This document shows, one piece after another, positions 49,968 to 57,373 of a stretch of 64,000 nucleotides of DNA. The notes beneath the pieces were generated by a model, which was not told the origin of the DNA, did no database searches, and worked only from the letters and a program-made list of their open reading frames with translations. A program made the position numbers and the translations under genes. Positions within the stretch are counted from its first letter, which is position 1; each line of letters starts with the position of its first letter. Source of the stretch: UBA6921 sp031363085 (GTDB taxonomy: Bacteria > Pseudomonadota > Gammaproteobacteria > SG8-11); the NCBI GenBank assembly GCA_031363085.1, contig JANLTU010000245.1, positions 42,725-106,724 of the forward strand, read 5' to 3'.

Positions 49968-50303
49968 TTACTTGATGCGTTGGAAGAACGTAAGTTTAGC
50001 CGTGCCTTCTGCAATTTTTTCTAAGTACGAGAGGCAGGCCGGAGCAAATGGACCAGTGCCCCATTTGGCGCACAGTTCGGCAGCCCGTGACTGGCTGGTA
50101 GCAAAGACAACATCGACATACGTGCTATCCGCTCCCTTTAGCACCGCATGACCCAAGAACCCTTCTTCGTTTGAGTAGAGTCCTGCGACCATGCGATCAA
50201 CGGCTGTAAAGAGCTCGTGTTCCGCAACACCATGCTTGAGTTTAAATGTCGAAAACTCCATGCCGCCAAACGCGGAGATCGCTGACAGTGATTGAGGCTG
50301 CAT
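49968..50303 (-). CDS. Protein of unknown function, ferredoxin-like (ABM-type) fold possible
   Basis: 111 residues. GGMEFSTFKLKHGVAEHELFTAVDRM (by ends, about 13-38) followed by YSNEEGFLGHAVLKGADSTYVDVVFA has the alternating strand-helix-strand pattern and the GFLGHAVLK / WVDVVFW-like strands of small dimeric alpha-beta barrel monooxygenase-like proteins. The pattern is suggestive only, and no active-site residues can be named. Ribosome site AAGGAACA precedes the ATG. It is the middle gene of a three-gene same-strand set. Confidence 0.7.
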   Translation of the reverse strand: MQPQSLSAISAFGGMEFSTFKLKHGVAEHELFTAVDRMVAGLYSNEEGFLGHAVLKGADSTYVDVVFATSQSRAAELCAKWGTGPFAPACLSYLEKIAEGTAKLTFFQRIK

Positions 50304-50318
50304 CGTTGTTCCTTGATT

Positions 50319-50435
50319 AATTGAACTTCACGCAGACTACTCCATGCCTGCTGACATGCTTATGTCAGTAGGCTGCAACGGCTAACACTTTGAAGTTCAC
50401 AGGTTCAAGTGATCCGCTGTAACAAACCGTTAGCC
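50319..50435. other. Structured intergenic region with nested inverted repeats (attC-like)
   Basis: Three overlapping structures are seen: GGCTAAC (50380-50386) / GTTAGCC (50429-50435), a 56-bp frame whose end holds the GNAT stop; a 12-bp hairpin at 50346-50373 (GCCTGCTGACAT / ATGTCAGTAGGC, one wobble pair); and TGAACTTCA (50321-50329) / TGAAGTTCA (50391-50399). The 56-bp element has the size of a short attC site, but its inner arms (CACTTGAA / TTCAAAGTG) are placed asymmetrically. Confidence 0.5.
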
Positions 50436-50858
50436 ATCATTGGGTGCGTCTGCTTCCATGGTGACGCTGTAGTCTCGCAAGCCAACCGAGCGCCAGAATT
50501 CGCGACCTGCGGTGTTTGCCAGCAGAACCTCGATGCGCAGTTTTGGGGCGCCTAGCCACGCATTACGCCAGAGCCAAGTGATCGCGTGGCGGCCGATGCC
50601 CTGACGCCGCCGCGCCCGCAGCACGAATAACTGACGAAGGTAAATGTAGTCAGGTTCGCGACGGAAGAGTGCGTAACCAACAGCCGCTGAGCTTTCTTCG
50701 AACACCACCGCTTGATACTCGCCACGCGTCCATGCGTCCATGCGTGCGGTGAGCTGCGCAAGACTCATGGCGTTGCGGTGCCCTTCGTCGCGAATCAGCT
50801 TCTGATTCAGCGTAGCCAGAAGCGCGGCATCTTCATGGGTTGCGTAGCGATAGTTCAT
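50430..50858 (-). CDS. GNAT family N-acetyltransferase
   Basis: 142 residues. The acetyl-CoA-binding motif A is QLFVLRARRRQGIGRHAITWL (Q/RxxGxG/A pattern at RRRQGIG, about 84-90); motif B FWRSVGLRDY (about 122-131) follows. The N-terminus MNYRYATHEDAALLATLNQ is typical of GNAT proteins. The acceptor is unknown. GNAT genes are common in integron cassettes, and the stop codon of this one lies within the heptamer GTTAGCC as for such cassettes. Confidence 0.9.
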   Translation of the reverse strand: MNYRYATHEDAALLATLNQKLIRDEGHRNAMSLAQLTARMDAWTRGEYQAVVFEESSAAVGYALFRREPDYIYLRQLFVLRARRRQGIGRHAITWLWRNAWLGAPKLRIEVLLANTAGREFWRSVGLRDYSVTMEADAPNDG

Positions 50859-51031
50859 GTGGGAATTGACACGTATATCCTGCGATTAAGCAATCAACGC
50901 CTGGAAAAAAGAACGTAGCTAAACAGGCACAGGCAGTTCTATTGGTGGTGCCTTAAAGAACAGCACATATGGTCGAAGTGCCCGTTCACTGTGCCATACT
51001 CCCAATCGCGACAATTAATTAGGATCACAAC

Positions 51032-51868
51032 ATGAGCAAATCATCGAGTGCCTTATTTGGGTGTGGTTTGTTGTGGAGCGGTTTGTGGCTGTTGCTAATA
51101 CCCAATGTCCATGCTGACCTCATCTTGTCTGCGCCGCCGCGCGAAAGCGCTGAACAGGGCAAGCTCATGTACGAGCCGCTGGCGAAGTATTTCGCTGACT
51201 TGCTTGGCGAGCCCGTGGCCTACGTCCAGCCGCGCGACTGGTTGCAATATTCCACCGAGATGCGTAGCGGCAAATACGATATCGTGTTCGACGGCCCGCA
51301 TTTTGCGGCGTGGCGTATCAAGCATCTGAATCACACGCCCTTGGTGAAATTGCCGGGAACCCTCGATTTCATCGTTATTGCGCGCACTGACGACAAGCGC
51401 ATCAATAAACTGCGTGACTTGGTGGCGCTGCCGGTATGCGGCTTACCCTCACCCAATTTGGGTACCACGATGGTGATGGCGCAGTTCCTCAATCCCGTCA
51501 CGCAACCCGACATCCAGGAAGCCAGAGGTGGATTTGACAGCGTGGTGGCAACATTTACTGCGGGCACATGCCGCGCTGCGATTATTCGCGACACCCAATA
51601 TAAAAAGCTAAGCGAGACGGACAAAACGCAGTTCAAGGTGGTCTTTAAAAGCCCGTCGTTTCCAAATCAAACGGTTACGGTGAGTGATCGCGTGCCGTCG
51701 AAGGCGCGCGAAAAAATAATTGCCGCGTTGGTTGCCAAAAAAGGCGTCGGTGCCGCAGAGCTGTTACTTAATGAGTTGAGTAAGAACGCCAAATATTTTC
51801 TTCCCGCGCAAGCATCGGAATATCGTGGCTTGGAAAATTTGCTGGAAGGTGTCGTGTGGGGTTGGTGA
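51032..51868 (+). CDS. PhnD/SsuA-like periplasmic substrate-binding protein
   Basis: 278 residues with a signal peptide ending near ...IPNVHA (about residue 28). The PhnD-like type 2 periplasmic binding fold is seen in LILSAPPRESAEQGKLMYEPLAKYFADLLGE (by its ends, about 30-60), SGKYDIVFDGPHFAAWR (about 79-95) and VATFTAGTCRAAIIRD (about 172-187), the latter resembling V.A...G..DaaI.D. Relatives bind phosphonate, phosphite or other anions. No permease or ATPase is adjacent, so it may instead be a sensor component or orphan receptor. The ppa promoter follows directly. Confidence 0.82.
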   Translation: MSKSSSALFGCGLLWSGLWLLLIPNVHADLILSAPPRESAEQGKLMYEPLAKYFADLLGEPVAYVQPRDWLQYSTEMRSGKYDIVFDGPHFAAWRIKHLNHTPLVKLPGTLDFIVIARTDDKRINKLRDLVALPVCGLPSPNLGTTMVMAQFLNPVTQPDIQEARGGFDSVVATFTAGTCRAAIIRDTQYKKLSETDKTQFKVVFKSPSFPNQTVTVSDRVPSKAREKIIAALVAKKGVGAAELLLNELSKNAKYFLPAQASEYRGLENLLEGVVWGW

Positions 51869-51888
51869 GTACTGCGGAATTTTAGGTA

Positions 51889-51894
51889 TATAAT
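51889..51894 (+). promoter_or_regulatory. Probable -10 element of the ppa promoter
   Basis: Perfect TATAAT at 51889-51894, 69 bases before the ppa start. A clear -35 at 17 bp is missing; TTGGTG at 51862-51867 is 21 bp away and overlaps the end of the preceding gene. Confidence 0.5.
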
Positions 51895-51962
51895 GCGCCC
51901 CCAAGTTTTTTCGATGGCTGCCATGATGTCAGCCGGTGATTAACAGTACGAGGAGCGCAGCA

Positions 51963-52511
51963 ATGAATCTGGACCGCGTTACATCCGGCAAGGACATACC
52001 CAACGACGTTAACGTGATTATCGAAATTCCCGCGCACAGCGACCCGATTAAATACGAAGTAGACAAGCAGACCGGTGCCATGTTCGTTGATCGCTTCATG
52101 GCCACCGCCATGCACTACCCGGTGAACTACGGTTACATTCCGCACACCTTGTCGGAAGACGGCGATCCGGTCGACGTGCTGGTCGTCTCGCCGTTTCCGT
52201 TGCGCACCGGCATTGTGATTCGCTGTCGCCCGGTGGGCATGCTCAACATGACCGACGAGTCCGGCGTGGATGCCAAAATTATCGCCGTGCCGGTAAAAAA
52301 GCTCACACCCTTATACGACCGCATCAACACCTACCTGGATTTGCCGCAGTTACTGCTCGACCAAGTGGCGCACTTCTTCGAACACTATAAAGACCTGGAA
52401 TCGGGCAAATGGGTCAAGGTCGAAAGCTGGGTCGGTTCGGAAGACGCAAAAACAGAAATTATCGCCGGCCTCCAGCGCTTCCAGGCTTCACCGGAAAAAC
52501 CGTTTTTCTAA
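51963..52511 (+). CDS. ppa: Inorganic pyrophosphatase
   Basis: 182 residues from ATG 51963, with GAGGAG seven bases upstream; an in-frame ATG at 51936 is less likely. Family I soluble pyrophosphatase: IIEIPAHSDPIKYEVDK (about 19-35), RFMATAMHYPVNYGYIPHT (about 43-61), the metal-binding signature EDGDPVDVLV (about 64-73) and VPVKKLTP near 107-114. It splits pyrophosphate in the cytosol using Mg and drives biosynthetic reactions. Confidence 0.97.
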   Translation: MNLDRVTSGKDIPNDVNVIIEIPAHSDPIKYEVDKQTGAMFVDRFMATAMHYPVNYGYIPHTLSEDGDPVDVLVVSPFPLRTGIVIRCRPVGMLNMTDESGVDAKIIAVPVKKLTPLYDRINTYLDLPQLLLDQVAHFFEHYKDLESGKWVKVESWVGSEDAKTEIIAGLQRFQASPEKPFF

Positions 52512-52523
52512 CCCCGTAGGCAA

Positions 52524-52979
52524 TTATCGCGAGCCTGTCTTGCTCCGGCTGGCGGGTATTCCCTCATTGCTCGCCAGCGACTCGATCAACGGGCAGCGCT
52601 GCTTGCTGCTGCGGCGACTGCCGCAGGCAGCGATCAACTGCGCGAGCACCTCGCGCATCGCGTGCAGGTCGGCGAGTTTTTGGTCGACGGCAGCGAGTTT
52701 GTGAGTGGCCAATTCGCGTGCCTCGTTGCAGTGGGTGCCGTCTTCGAGCTGCAACAAATGCGCAACCTCTTCCAGTGTGAAGCCCAACTGCTGTGCGCGC
52801 TTGATGAAGCGCAGACGCTCGACGCTGACACTGCTGTAGCGCCGCACGCTGCCGTAGCCGCGCGCGGGTGTCGACATTAAGCCGATGCGCTGGTAGTAGC
52901 GAATAGTTTCCACGCCCACGCCCACCGCTTTGGCCAGCATTCCGACCGTCATTCCGCCCTCGCGCTGCTTCCCGCTCAT
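52524..52979 (-). CDS. merR: MerR, mercury-responsive transcription regulator
   Basis: 151 residues from ATG 52979, five bases behind AGAGG; an in-frame extension to 53036 would run over its own operator. The HTH is at about 11-45 (VGMLAKAVGVGVETIRYYQR), followed by the dimer coiled coil. The three Hg-binding cysteines of MerR are found at 84 (GTHCNEA), 119 (ACGS) and 129 (RCPLIESL). In the known mechanism MerR represses and, with Hg(II), activates merTPA by untwisting the promoter. It is divergent from merT with the operator between them. Confidence 0.95.
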   Translation of the reverse strand: MSGKQREGGMTVGMLAKAVGVGVETIRYYQRIGLMSTPARGYGSVRRYSSVSVERLRFIKRAQQLGFTLEEVAHLLQLEDGTHCNEARELATHKLAAVDQKLADLHAMREVLAQLIAACGSRRSSKQRCPLIESLASNEGIPASRSKTGSR

Positions 52980-52988
52980 GCTCGCCTC

Positions 52989-53019
52989 TTGAGTCCGTAC
53001 CTGGCTACGGACGTATGGT
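52989..53019 (+). promoter_or_regulatory. merTPA promoter with MerR operator
   Basis: -35 TTGAGT (52989-52994) and -10 TATGGT (53014-53019) are 19 bp apart, the long spacer typical of MerR-activated promoters. Between them lies the perfect palindrome GTCCGTA (52993-52999) / TACGGAC (53006-53012) with a six-base centre, matching the known mer operator. AAGGAGAA precedes merT. Confidence 0.92.
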
Positions 53020-53047
53020 AGTCGCACTACTTCCAAAGGAGAACGTT

Positions 53048-53398
53048 ATGCAGTCAGATGCAGCCGCTAAAGGTTCGCTGCTTGCAGGCACGCTCGCGGC
53101 CATCGCCGCGTCGCTGTGTTGCGTGGGTCCGTTGGTGCTGGTGATGCTTGGCGTCGGCGGTGCCTGGGTCAGCAATCTGCGCGTGTTCGAGCCATGGCGG
53201 CCGCTGTTCATCGGCATCACCGTGGTGTTTCTGGTGCTGGCATTCCGTAAAATCTGGCGGCCGGCGAACGCCTGTGCAACCGGCGCGGCGTGCGCGCTGC
53301 CGCAAATTAATCAGCGCTACAAAATCCTGTTCGGCGTGATTGCCGTGCTGATTATCGCGCTGCTCGCGTTTCCGTGGTACGCGCCGTGGTTTTACTAA
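53048..53398 (+). CDS. merT: MerT, mercuric ion transport membrane protein
   Basis: 116 residues from ATG 53048, eight bases behind AAGGAG. Three membrane helices (about 10-32, 49-66, 92-112). The first has the vicinal pair Cys24-Cys25 (SLCCVG) and the cytoplasmic loop has Cys76 and Cys82, exactly the pattern of MerT from Tn21. It accepts Hg(II) from MerP and passes it through the inner membrane to MerA. First gene of merTPA. Confidence 0.96.
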   Translation: MQSDAAAKGSLLAGTLAAIAASLCCVGPLVLVMLGVGGAWVSNLRVFEPWRPLFIGITVVFLVLAFRKIWRPANACATGAACALPQINQRYKILFGVIAVLIIALLAFPWYAPWFY

Positions 53399-53464
53399 CG
53401 GCCTTGAGGCGCGGACAGAAGCAGGCATTTTCTGTTGTTTAGACGATCCACCAGGAGGCATGTT

Positions 53465-53755
53465 ATGAAATCTTATTCACTCGCTGTACTTAGTTTGTTA
53501 CTCGCATCGACGTTTGCCGTAGCGGCGGAAAAAACCATCACGCTGGACGTGTTCGACATGACCTGCGCGGCCTGTCCCATCACCGTGAAAAAGGCGCTGA
53601 ACAACGTTCCCGGCGTCTCGAAAGTGAGCGTGTCGCTGGAGCGCAAGCAAGCGGTTGTGACCTTCGACGACAGCAAAGCGCAGCTTACCAATTTGCTGAA
53701 TGCGACCTTTGAAGCGGGTTATCCATCCACGCTCAACGGCGGCACGCCTCAGTGA
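53465..53755 (+). CDS. merP: MerP, periplasmic mercury-binding protein
   Basis: 96 residues from ATG 53465 behind CAGGAGG. A signal peptide (about 1-21, cut after ...FAVAA) is followed by one heavy-metal-associated domain with DMTCAACP, metal ligands Cys34 and Cys37. It captures Hg(II) in the periplasm and hands it to MerT. Its TGA stop overlaps the merA start by one base (TGATG). Confidence 0.96.
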   Translation: MKSYSLAVLSLLLASTFAVAAEKTITLDVFDMTCAACPITVKKALNNVPGVSKVSVSLERKQAVVTFDDSKAQLTNLLNATFEAGYPSTLNGGTPQ

Positions 53756-55149
53756 TGCCGCATGTTGTCATTATCGGCAGCGGCGCCGCCGCGTCGGCGG
53801 CTGCATTACATGCCGCAAGCGGCGGCGCGCGCGTCACGCTGCTTGAGTGCGGTACGCTCGGCGGCACCTGCGTGAACGTCGGCTGCGTGCCGTCGAAGAT
53901 TTTCATCCGCGCCGCGCAGATCGCGTATCTGCGCACGCGCAGCCCGTTCGATGCCGGAATATCCGCGCAACAACCACGCGTGAATCGCGCGCTGCTGTTG
54001 CAACAACAACAGCAGCGCGTAACAGAACTGCGCCACGCCAAGTACGAAACTATTCTGGACGGTAATCCCAACATCACAGTGCGGCGCGGCCACGCGCGGT
54101 TCAAAAATGCGCGCACGCTGCTGCTGATTGCGACCGACGGCGCAATGCAAGAAATCAGCTTTGACCGCGCGCTGATCGCCACCGGTGCAGCACCCTTTAT
54201 TCCTGAAATTCCCGGTCTGCACGGGACGCCCTATTGGACCTCCACCGATGCATTGATCGCGGCACAGTTGCCCGAACATTTGGTCGTCTACGGCGGCTCG
54301 GTGGTGGCCTTGGAATTGGCGCAAGCCTTCTTGCGCCTGGGCAGCCGTGTGACCTTGATCGCGCGCTCGACGTTGCTGGCAAAAGAAGCTGCGCTGCTTG
54401 GAGAAACATTGCAGCGCATGCTGGTGGACGAAGGTATGCGCGTGCTCACCCACCGCTCACTGCGCCGCGTTGCTTACACAGCGGCGCGCTATACACTCGA
54501 TGTCGACGGCGAGATGCTCGACGCCGACCAACTGCTTATCGCCGCCGGGCGCAATCCAAACACGGCGGAGTTAAATCTGGCGCAGGCCGAAATTCAAACC
54601 GATGCGCGCGGTGCGATTGTGGTCGATGACCATCTGCGAACTTCGACAGAAAATATCTACGCTGCCGGTGATTGCACTGCCGGACCGGCCTTCGTCTACG
54701 TGGCCGCTGCCGCCGGCACCCGCGCTGCGGCCAACATGCTGGGCGGCGATGAACGTCTTGATGTCGGTATCGTGCCAGCGGTGGTCTTCACCGATCCGCA
54801 AGTCGCGACCGTCGGGCTTGATGAAACGCGCGCGGGTAAGCTCGGCATAAAAGTCGAAACACGCACCTTGGCCATGGAACACGTGCCACGCGCACTGGCT
54901 AATTTCGACACCCGTGGTTTCGTAACCTTGGTGGCGCAGGCGGGCAGCGGGAAACTTCTGGGCGTACAAATCGTCGCGCCCGACGCGGGTGAAATGATCC
55001 AGTCGGCCGCACTCGCTCTGCACGCCGGTATGACCGTGCACGACTTGGCCGCGCGGCTGTTCCCCTACCTCACAATGGTCGAAGCGCTCAAGCTGTGCGC
55101 GCAAACTTTCCGTAAAGACGTGACACAGCTTTCGTGTTGCGCCGGGTAA
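53755..55149 (+). CDS. merA: MerA, mercuric reductase without N-terminal HMA domain
   Basis: 464 residues. FAD site VVIIGSGAAASAAALHA (about 4-20), redox pair Cys39/Cys44 in GTCVNVGCVPSK, NAD(P)H-binding region VVYGGSVVALELAQAFLRLG (about 180-199), second FAD motif YAAGDCTAGPAF (about 302-313), and the C-terminal Hg-binding pair Cys461-Cys462 (SCCAG). It reduces Hg(II) to volatile Hg(0) in the cytosol. Many MerA proteins carry one or two N-terminal HMA domains; this one starts directly at the FAD fold. No merC, merD or merE follow. Confidence 0.96.
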   Translation: MPHVVIIGSGAAASAAALHAASGGARVTLLECGTLGGTCVNVGCVPSKIFIRAAQIAYLRTRSPFDAGISAQQPRVNRALLLQQQQQRVTELRHAKYETILDGNPNITVRRGHARFKNARTLLLIATDGAMQEISFDRALIATGAAPFIPEIPGLHGTPYWTSTDALIAAQLPEHLVVYGGSVVALELAQAFLRLGSRVTLIARSTLLAKEAALLGETLQRMLVDEGMRVLTHRSLRRVAYTAARYTLDVDGEMLDADQLLIAAGRNPNTAELNLAQAEIQTDARGAIVVDDHLRTSTENIYAAGDCTAGPAFVYVAAAAGTRAAANMLGGDERLDVGIVPAVVFTDPQVATVGLDETRAGKLGIKVETRTLAMEHVPRALANFDTRGFVTLVAQAGSGKLLGVQIVAPDAGEMIQSAALALHAGMTVHDLAARLFPYLTMVEALKLCAQTFRKDVTQLSCCAG

Positions 55150-55204
55150 GCTGAAACGCGACCTGGAGGTTCTGCCGGCCAGCGGGCAGGGCGCCGCTGC
55201 GAAT

Positions 55205-55522
55205 TTAATCGCCGATAACGACGGTGCAGAAGCGTGCGTAATAGCCCAATACACGCGCCTGGCTAGCTTCGATGCTGGCAATACGCGTGATGTTGCCCGC
55301 TTTTTTTGCGGCGTCTATGGAAGCATCGCCCGTAGCAATAAGACCAAGGATGTTGGTTAAGCATGCCTCGCCGCGTTTGGTTGTTTCCAGGTACGCGCCA
55401 ACGTCTTCTGGGCTCGTGTATACGGACAGTGAAGCGGGTACCGGCCCCCTTACGTTTGCACAACTCACTAATGTCAGCAGGCTGATGGAACTAATCAGAA
55501 CTCGCGCAATATTCATCGGCAT
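55205..55522 (-). CDS. TRL-like family lipoprotein, paralogue 1
   Basis: 105 residues from ATG 55522; AGGA lies just upstream. The signal ends in a lipobox (LTLVSCAN, Cys about 21). The mature part, with YTSPEDVGAYLETTKRGEACLTNILGLIATGDASIDAAKKAG (by ends), matches TRL (tRNA-associated locus) proteins: a Cys in EACLTN, the GDASIDAAKKAGNI motif and a Cys near the C-terminus that could form a disulfide. Function unknown. It is 16 bp downstream of a paralogue on the same strand, so the pair is a tandem duplication. Confidence 0.82.
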   Translation of the reverse strand: MPMNIARVLISSISLLTLVSCANVRGPVPASLSVYTSPEDVGAYLETTKRGEACLTNILGLIATGDASIDAAKKAGNITRIASIEASQARVLGYYARFCTVVIGD

Positions 55523-55538
55523 TTAATCCTAGTGAGTG

Positions 55539-55853
55539 CTATTCACCTTTGACTACGGTGCAATACTGGCCGTATAAAAAGAGGACTATTTTACTGCTAT
55601 GGTCGACAGTCGCTACTTCATGGATATTGCCTGCTTTCTTCGCAGCATCAATTGAAGCATCGCCCACCGAGATAAGGCCGAGGATGTTGTTGGCACAAGC
55701 TTCGCCGGTCTTGCTCGATCCGGTACCTTTTCCCATCGCAATCGGCCCCTGTACATTGGTGTAAAGAAAACCAATCGAGGGTGAAGATACTGCTGCGCAG
55801 CCAGACATGGCCGTCACAAGAAATGTTGCCGCAATAAGCTTTAGACGAATCAT
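55539..55853 (-). CDS. TRL-like family lipoprotein, paralogue 2
   Basis: 104 residues from ATG 55853, nine bases after AAAGG (ATG 55862 would touch the ribosome site). Lipobox AMSGCAA (Cys about 19). GFLYTNVQGPIA and GEACANNILGLISVGDASID, then AAKKAGNIHEVATVDHSS, align residue by residue with the neighbour at 55205. The envelope localisation is predicted; role unknown. The position beside mer and SCO genes could mean envelope stress or metal homeostasis, but this is only context. Confidence 0.84.
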   Translation of the reverse strand: MIRLKLIAATFLVTAMSGCAAVSSPSIGFLYTNVQGPIAMGKGTGSSKTGEACANNILGLISVGDASIDAAKKAGNIHEVATVDHSSKIVLFLYGQYCTVVKGE

Positions 55854-56002
55854 CGTTGCCATCCTTTGTTATTAAACAGTGAAGTGAATAAAAGCAGTAG
55901 ATTCTATTGGGAGGTGGCCAATAAATACATAAATTTTTGAAGCACCGTTGGCGCGTGACTTTTTCTCGCAGCAGGTGCAGCAGCGTCCGCCTAATCTCCA
56001 GG

Positions 56003-56356
56003 TTAGGGAGCTTTTGGCGATCCAGCCGCTTCGATTTCTGTTCCATTAGCCTGCCCGCTTGGCAGCACGTGGACTTGCATTTCAAGTGCGGCGATGCCGA
56101 TGTTCACCGATGCGGTAAGTGAAACCGGTTGCGCCGATAACGGTCGTGCCTTGACTTCGGCGATGGCGATTTCCAGGATGGTGCACATCTGTGCCGTCGA
56201 CGCGCGCACGGCCCGTTCATTGAGCGCATCGGTCACGTTGGTCGCGGTATTCGCCAAAGATTCGACGCCTTCCTTGACTGATGTGGTGATCCCGTCAACG
56301 GCATCATTCGCCTTGTTTACCACGTGCGTGCCGAGTCCCTTTATCTTTTCAAGCAT
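56003..56356 (-). CDS. Hypothetical helical protein
   Basis: 117 residues, GAAGG upstream of the ATG. No signal peptide. The N-terminal half is amphipathic-helical and Ala/Val/Asn-rich (MLEKIKGLGTHVVNKANDAVDG then ITTSVKEGVESLANTATNV), the style of phasin-like or membrane-associated coiled proteins; one strand-rich part follows (VSLTASVNIGIAALEMQVHVL). I do not recognise a family. Confidence 0.65.
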   Translation of the reverse strand: MLEKIKGLGTHVVNKANDAVDGITTSVKEGVESLANTATNVTDALNERAVRASTAQMCTILEIAIAEVKARPLSAQPVSLTASVNIGIAALEMQVHVLPSGQANGTEIEAAGSPKAP

Positions 56357-56479
56357 GGATACACCTTCTTAAACATTGGTATGCAATAATGCACGCTTGA
56401 CAAGCCATGGGTTAACCGCCCACTTTTTGCTAGCGCTGGTTGGTGCGCATGTTGATGAAATAAGCGCTTTCGTAAGCGT

Positions 56480-57154
56480 TCAGCGTTTGAGCTGCATGAA
56501 TTTCGAAATTACCTGCGTCACCCGTTCGGGCTCGAACGGTGGGAAGATCAGTCCGACCTGCGTCCCGTCCGGTGCGAACACATGCAGGTCGCTGGAGTGT
56601 TCCACTAGGTAATCGTCGCCACCTGCGCTGCTTTCCGCGTCCACGCTGACGCGGGTCGCGCGATTCCGGTAGGTGTAATCGCTACCAAGGCTCTGCGTCA
56701 GCACACGCAGCTCGCTTGGGCTGCCGGTGACTGCGACCAGTGTCGGGCTGAAGTAAGCAACATAGTTGCGCAAGGTGGTGATCATGTCGCGCTTGGGATC
56801 AACGGACACAAAGACAAAGCGCGGGTGCTCGGCTTCGCGCCGGTTGGCAAAGTGTTTTTCGACGCGCGCCAAGGTTGACAGCGTGGTCGGGCAGACATCC
56901 GCGCAATGCGTGTAGCCGAAGAACACTACGGTCCAGCCGCCGCTCAGTTGTTCGCGGGTGTAGGCGTTGCCCAGGTGATCGGTGAGAGTAAACGGCGCCG
57001 GTGTGATGGGTTGCTTCAAGAGTCGCGCGCCGATTTCTTCGAAGTCGTGACGCCGTGCGGCATCACCGGAATACTGTGGCATCGCGACGGCCGCGATGAC
57101 GGCGCCGGTGAGTGCGACGAACGTAACGAGCATGGTGATGTGGCGTCCTTGCAT
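56480..57154 (-). CDS. SCO1/SenC family copper chaperone
   Basis: 224 residues from ATG 57154, six bases after GGGA; a TTG at 57166 is possible. N-terminal membrane anchor (about 8-24), then a thioredoxin-like domain with the copper-binding CADVCP (about 84-89, CxxxCP) and the conserved His in VEHSSDLHVF (about 187-196). SCO proteins deliver copper to the CuA site of cytochrome c oxidase or act as thiol oxidoreductases in the periplasm. No cox genes are adjacent. Confidence 0.92.
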   Translation of the reverse strand: MQGRHITMLVTFVALTGAVIAAVAMPQYSGDAARRHDFEEIGARLLKQPITPAPFTLTDHLGNAYTREQLSGGWTVVFFGYTHCADVCPTTLSTLARVEKHFANRREAEHPRFVFVSVDPKRDMITTLRNYVAYFSPTLVAVTGSPSELRVLTQSLGSDYTYRNRATRVSVDAESSAGGDDYLVEHSSDLHVFAPDGTQVGLIFPPFEPERVTQVISKFMQLKR

Positions 57155-57329
57155 CGGGAATCCCAACTTTGAAGGTATCGGTGGCGGTCCTTCCGGCGCG
57201 CCGTTTTCATTGGCGCCGCGTTGCGCAGCAACGTGCTCGCAACAACTCTGGATTGGATTTTAACAGCAGTCTAGCAGCGTTTTGAAGTAGGCGGGCGGTT
57301 AGTGTGGAGAGCGGCCATCCTGGCCACTT

Positions 57330-57372
57330 TGTTCCGCTTCTGGCGGGCTGGAAACCCGCATTCCCAGCAATT
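57330..57372. other. GC-rich hairpin region between SCO and the GGDEF gene
   Basis: The 219-bp gap 57155-57373 has GCGGGCTGGAAACCCGC (stem GCGGG/CCCGC near 57341-57357), close to the end of the GGDEF gene on the minus strand; no U-run follows in that direction. Nothing else is recognised in the gap. Confidence 0.35.
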
Positions 57373-57373
57373 G

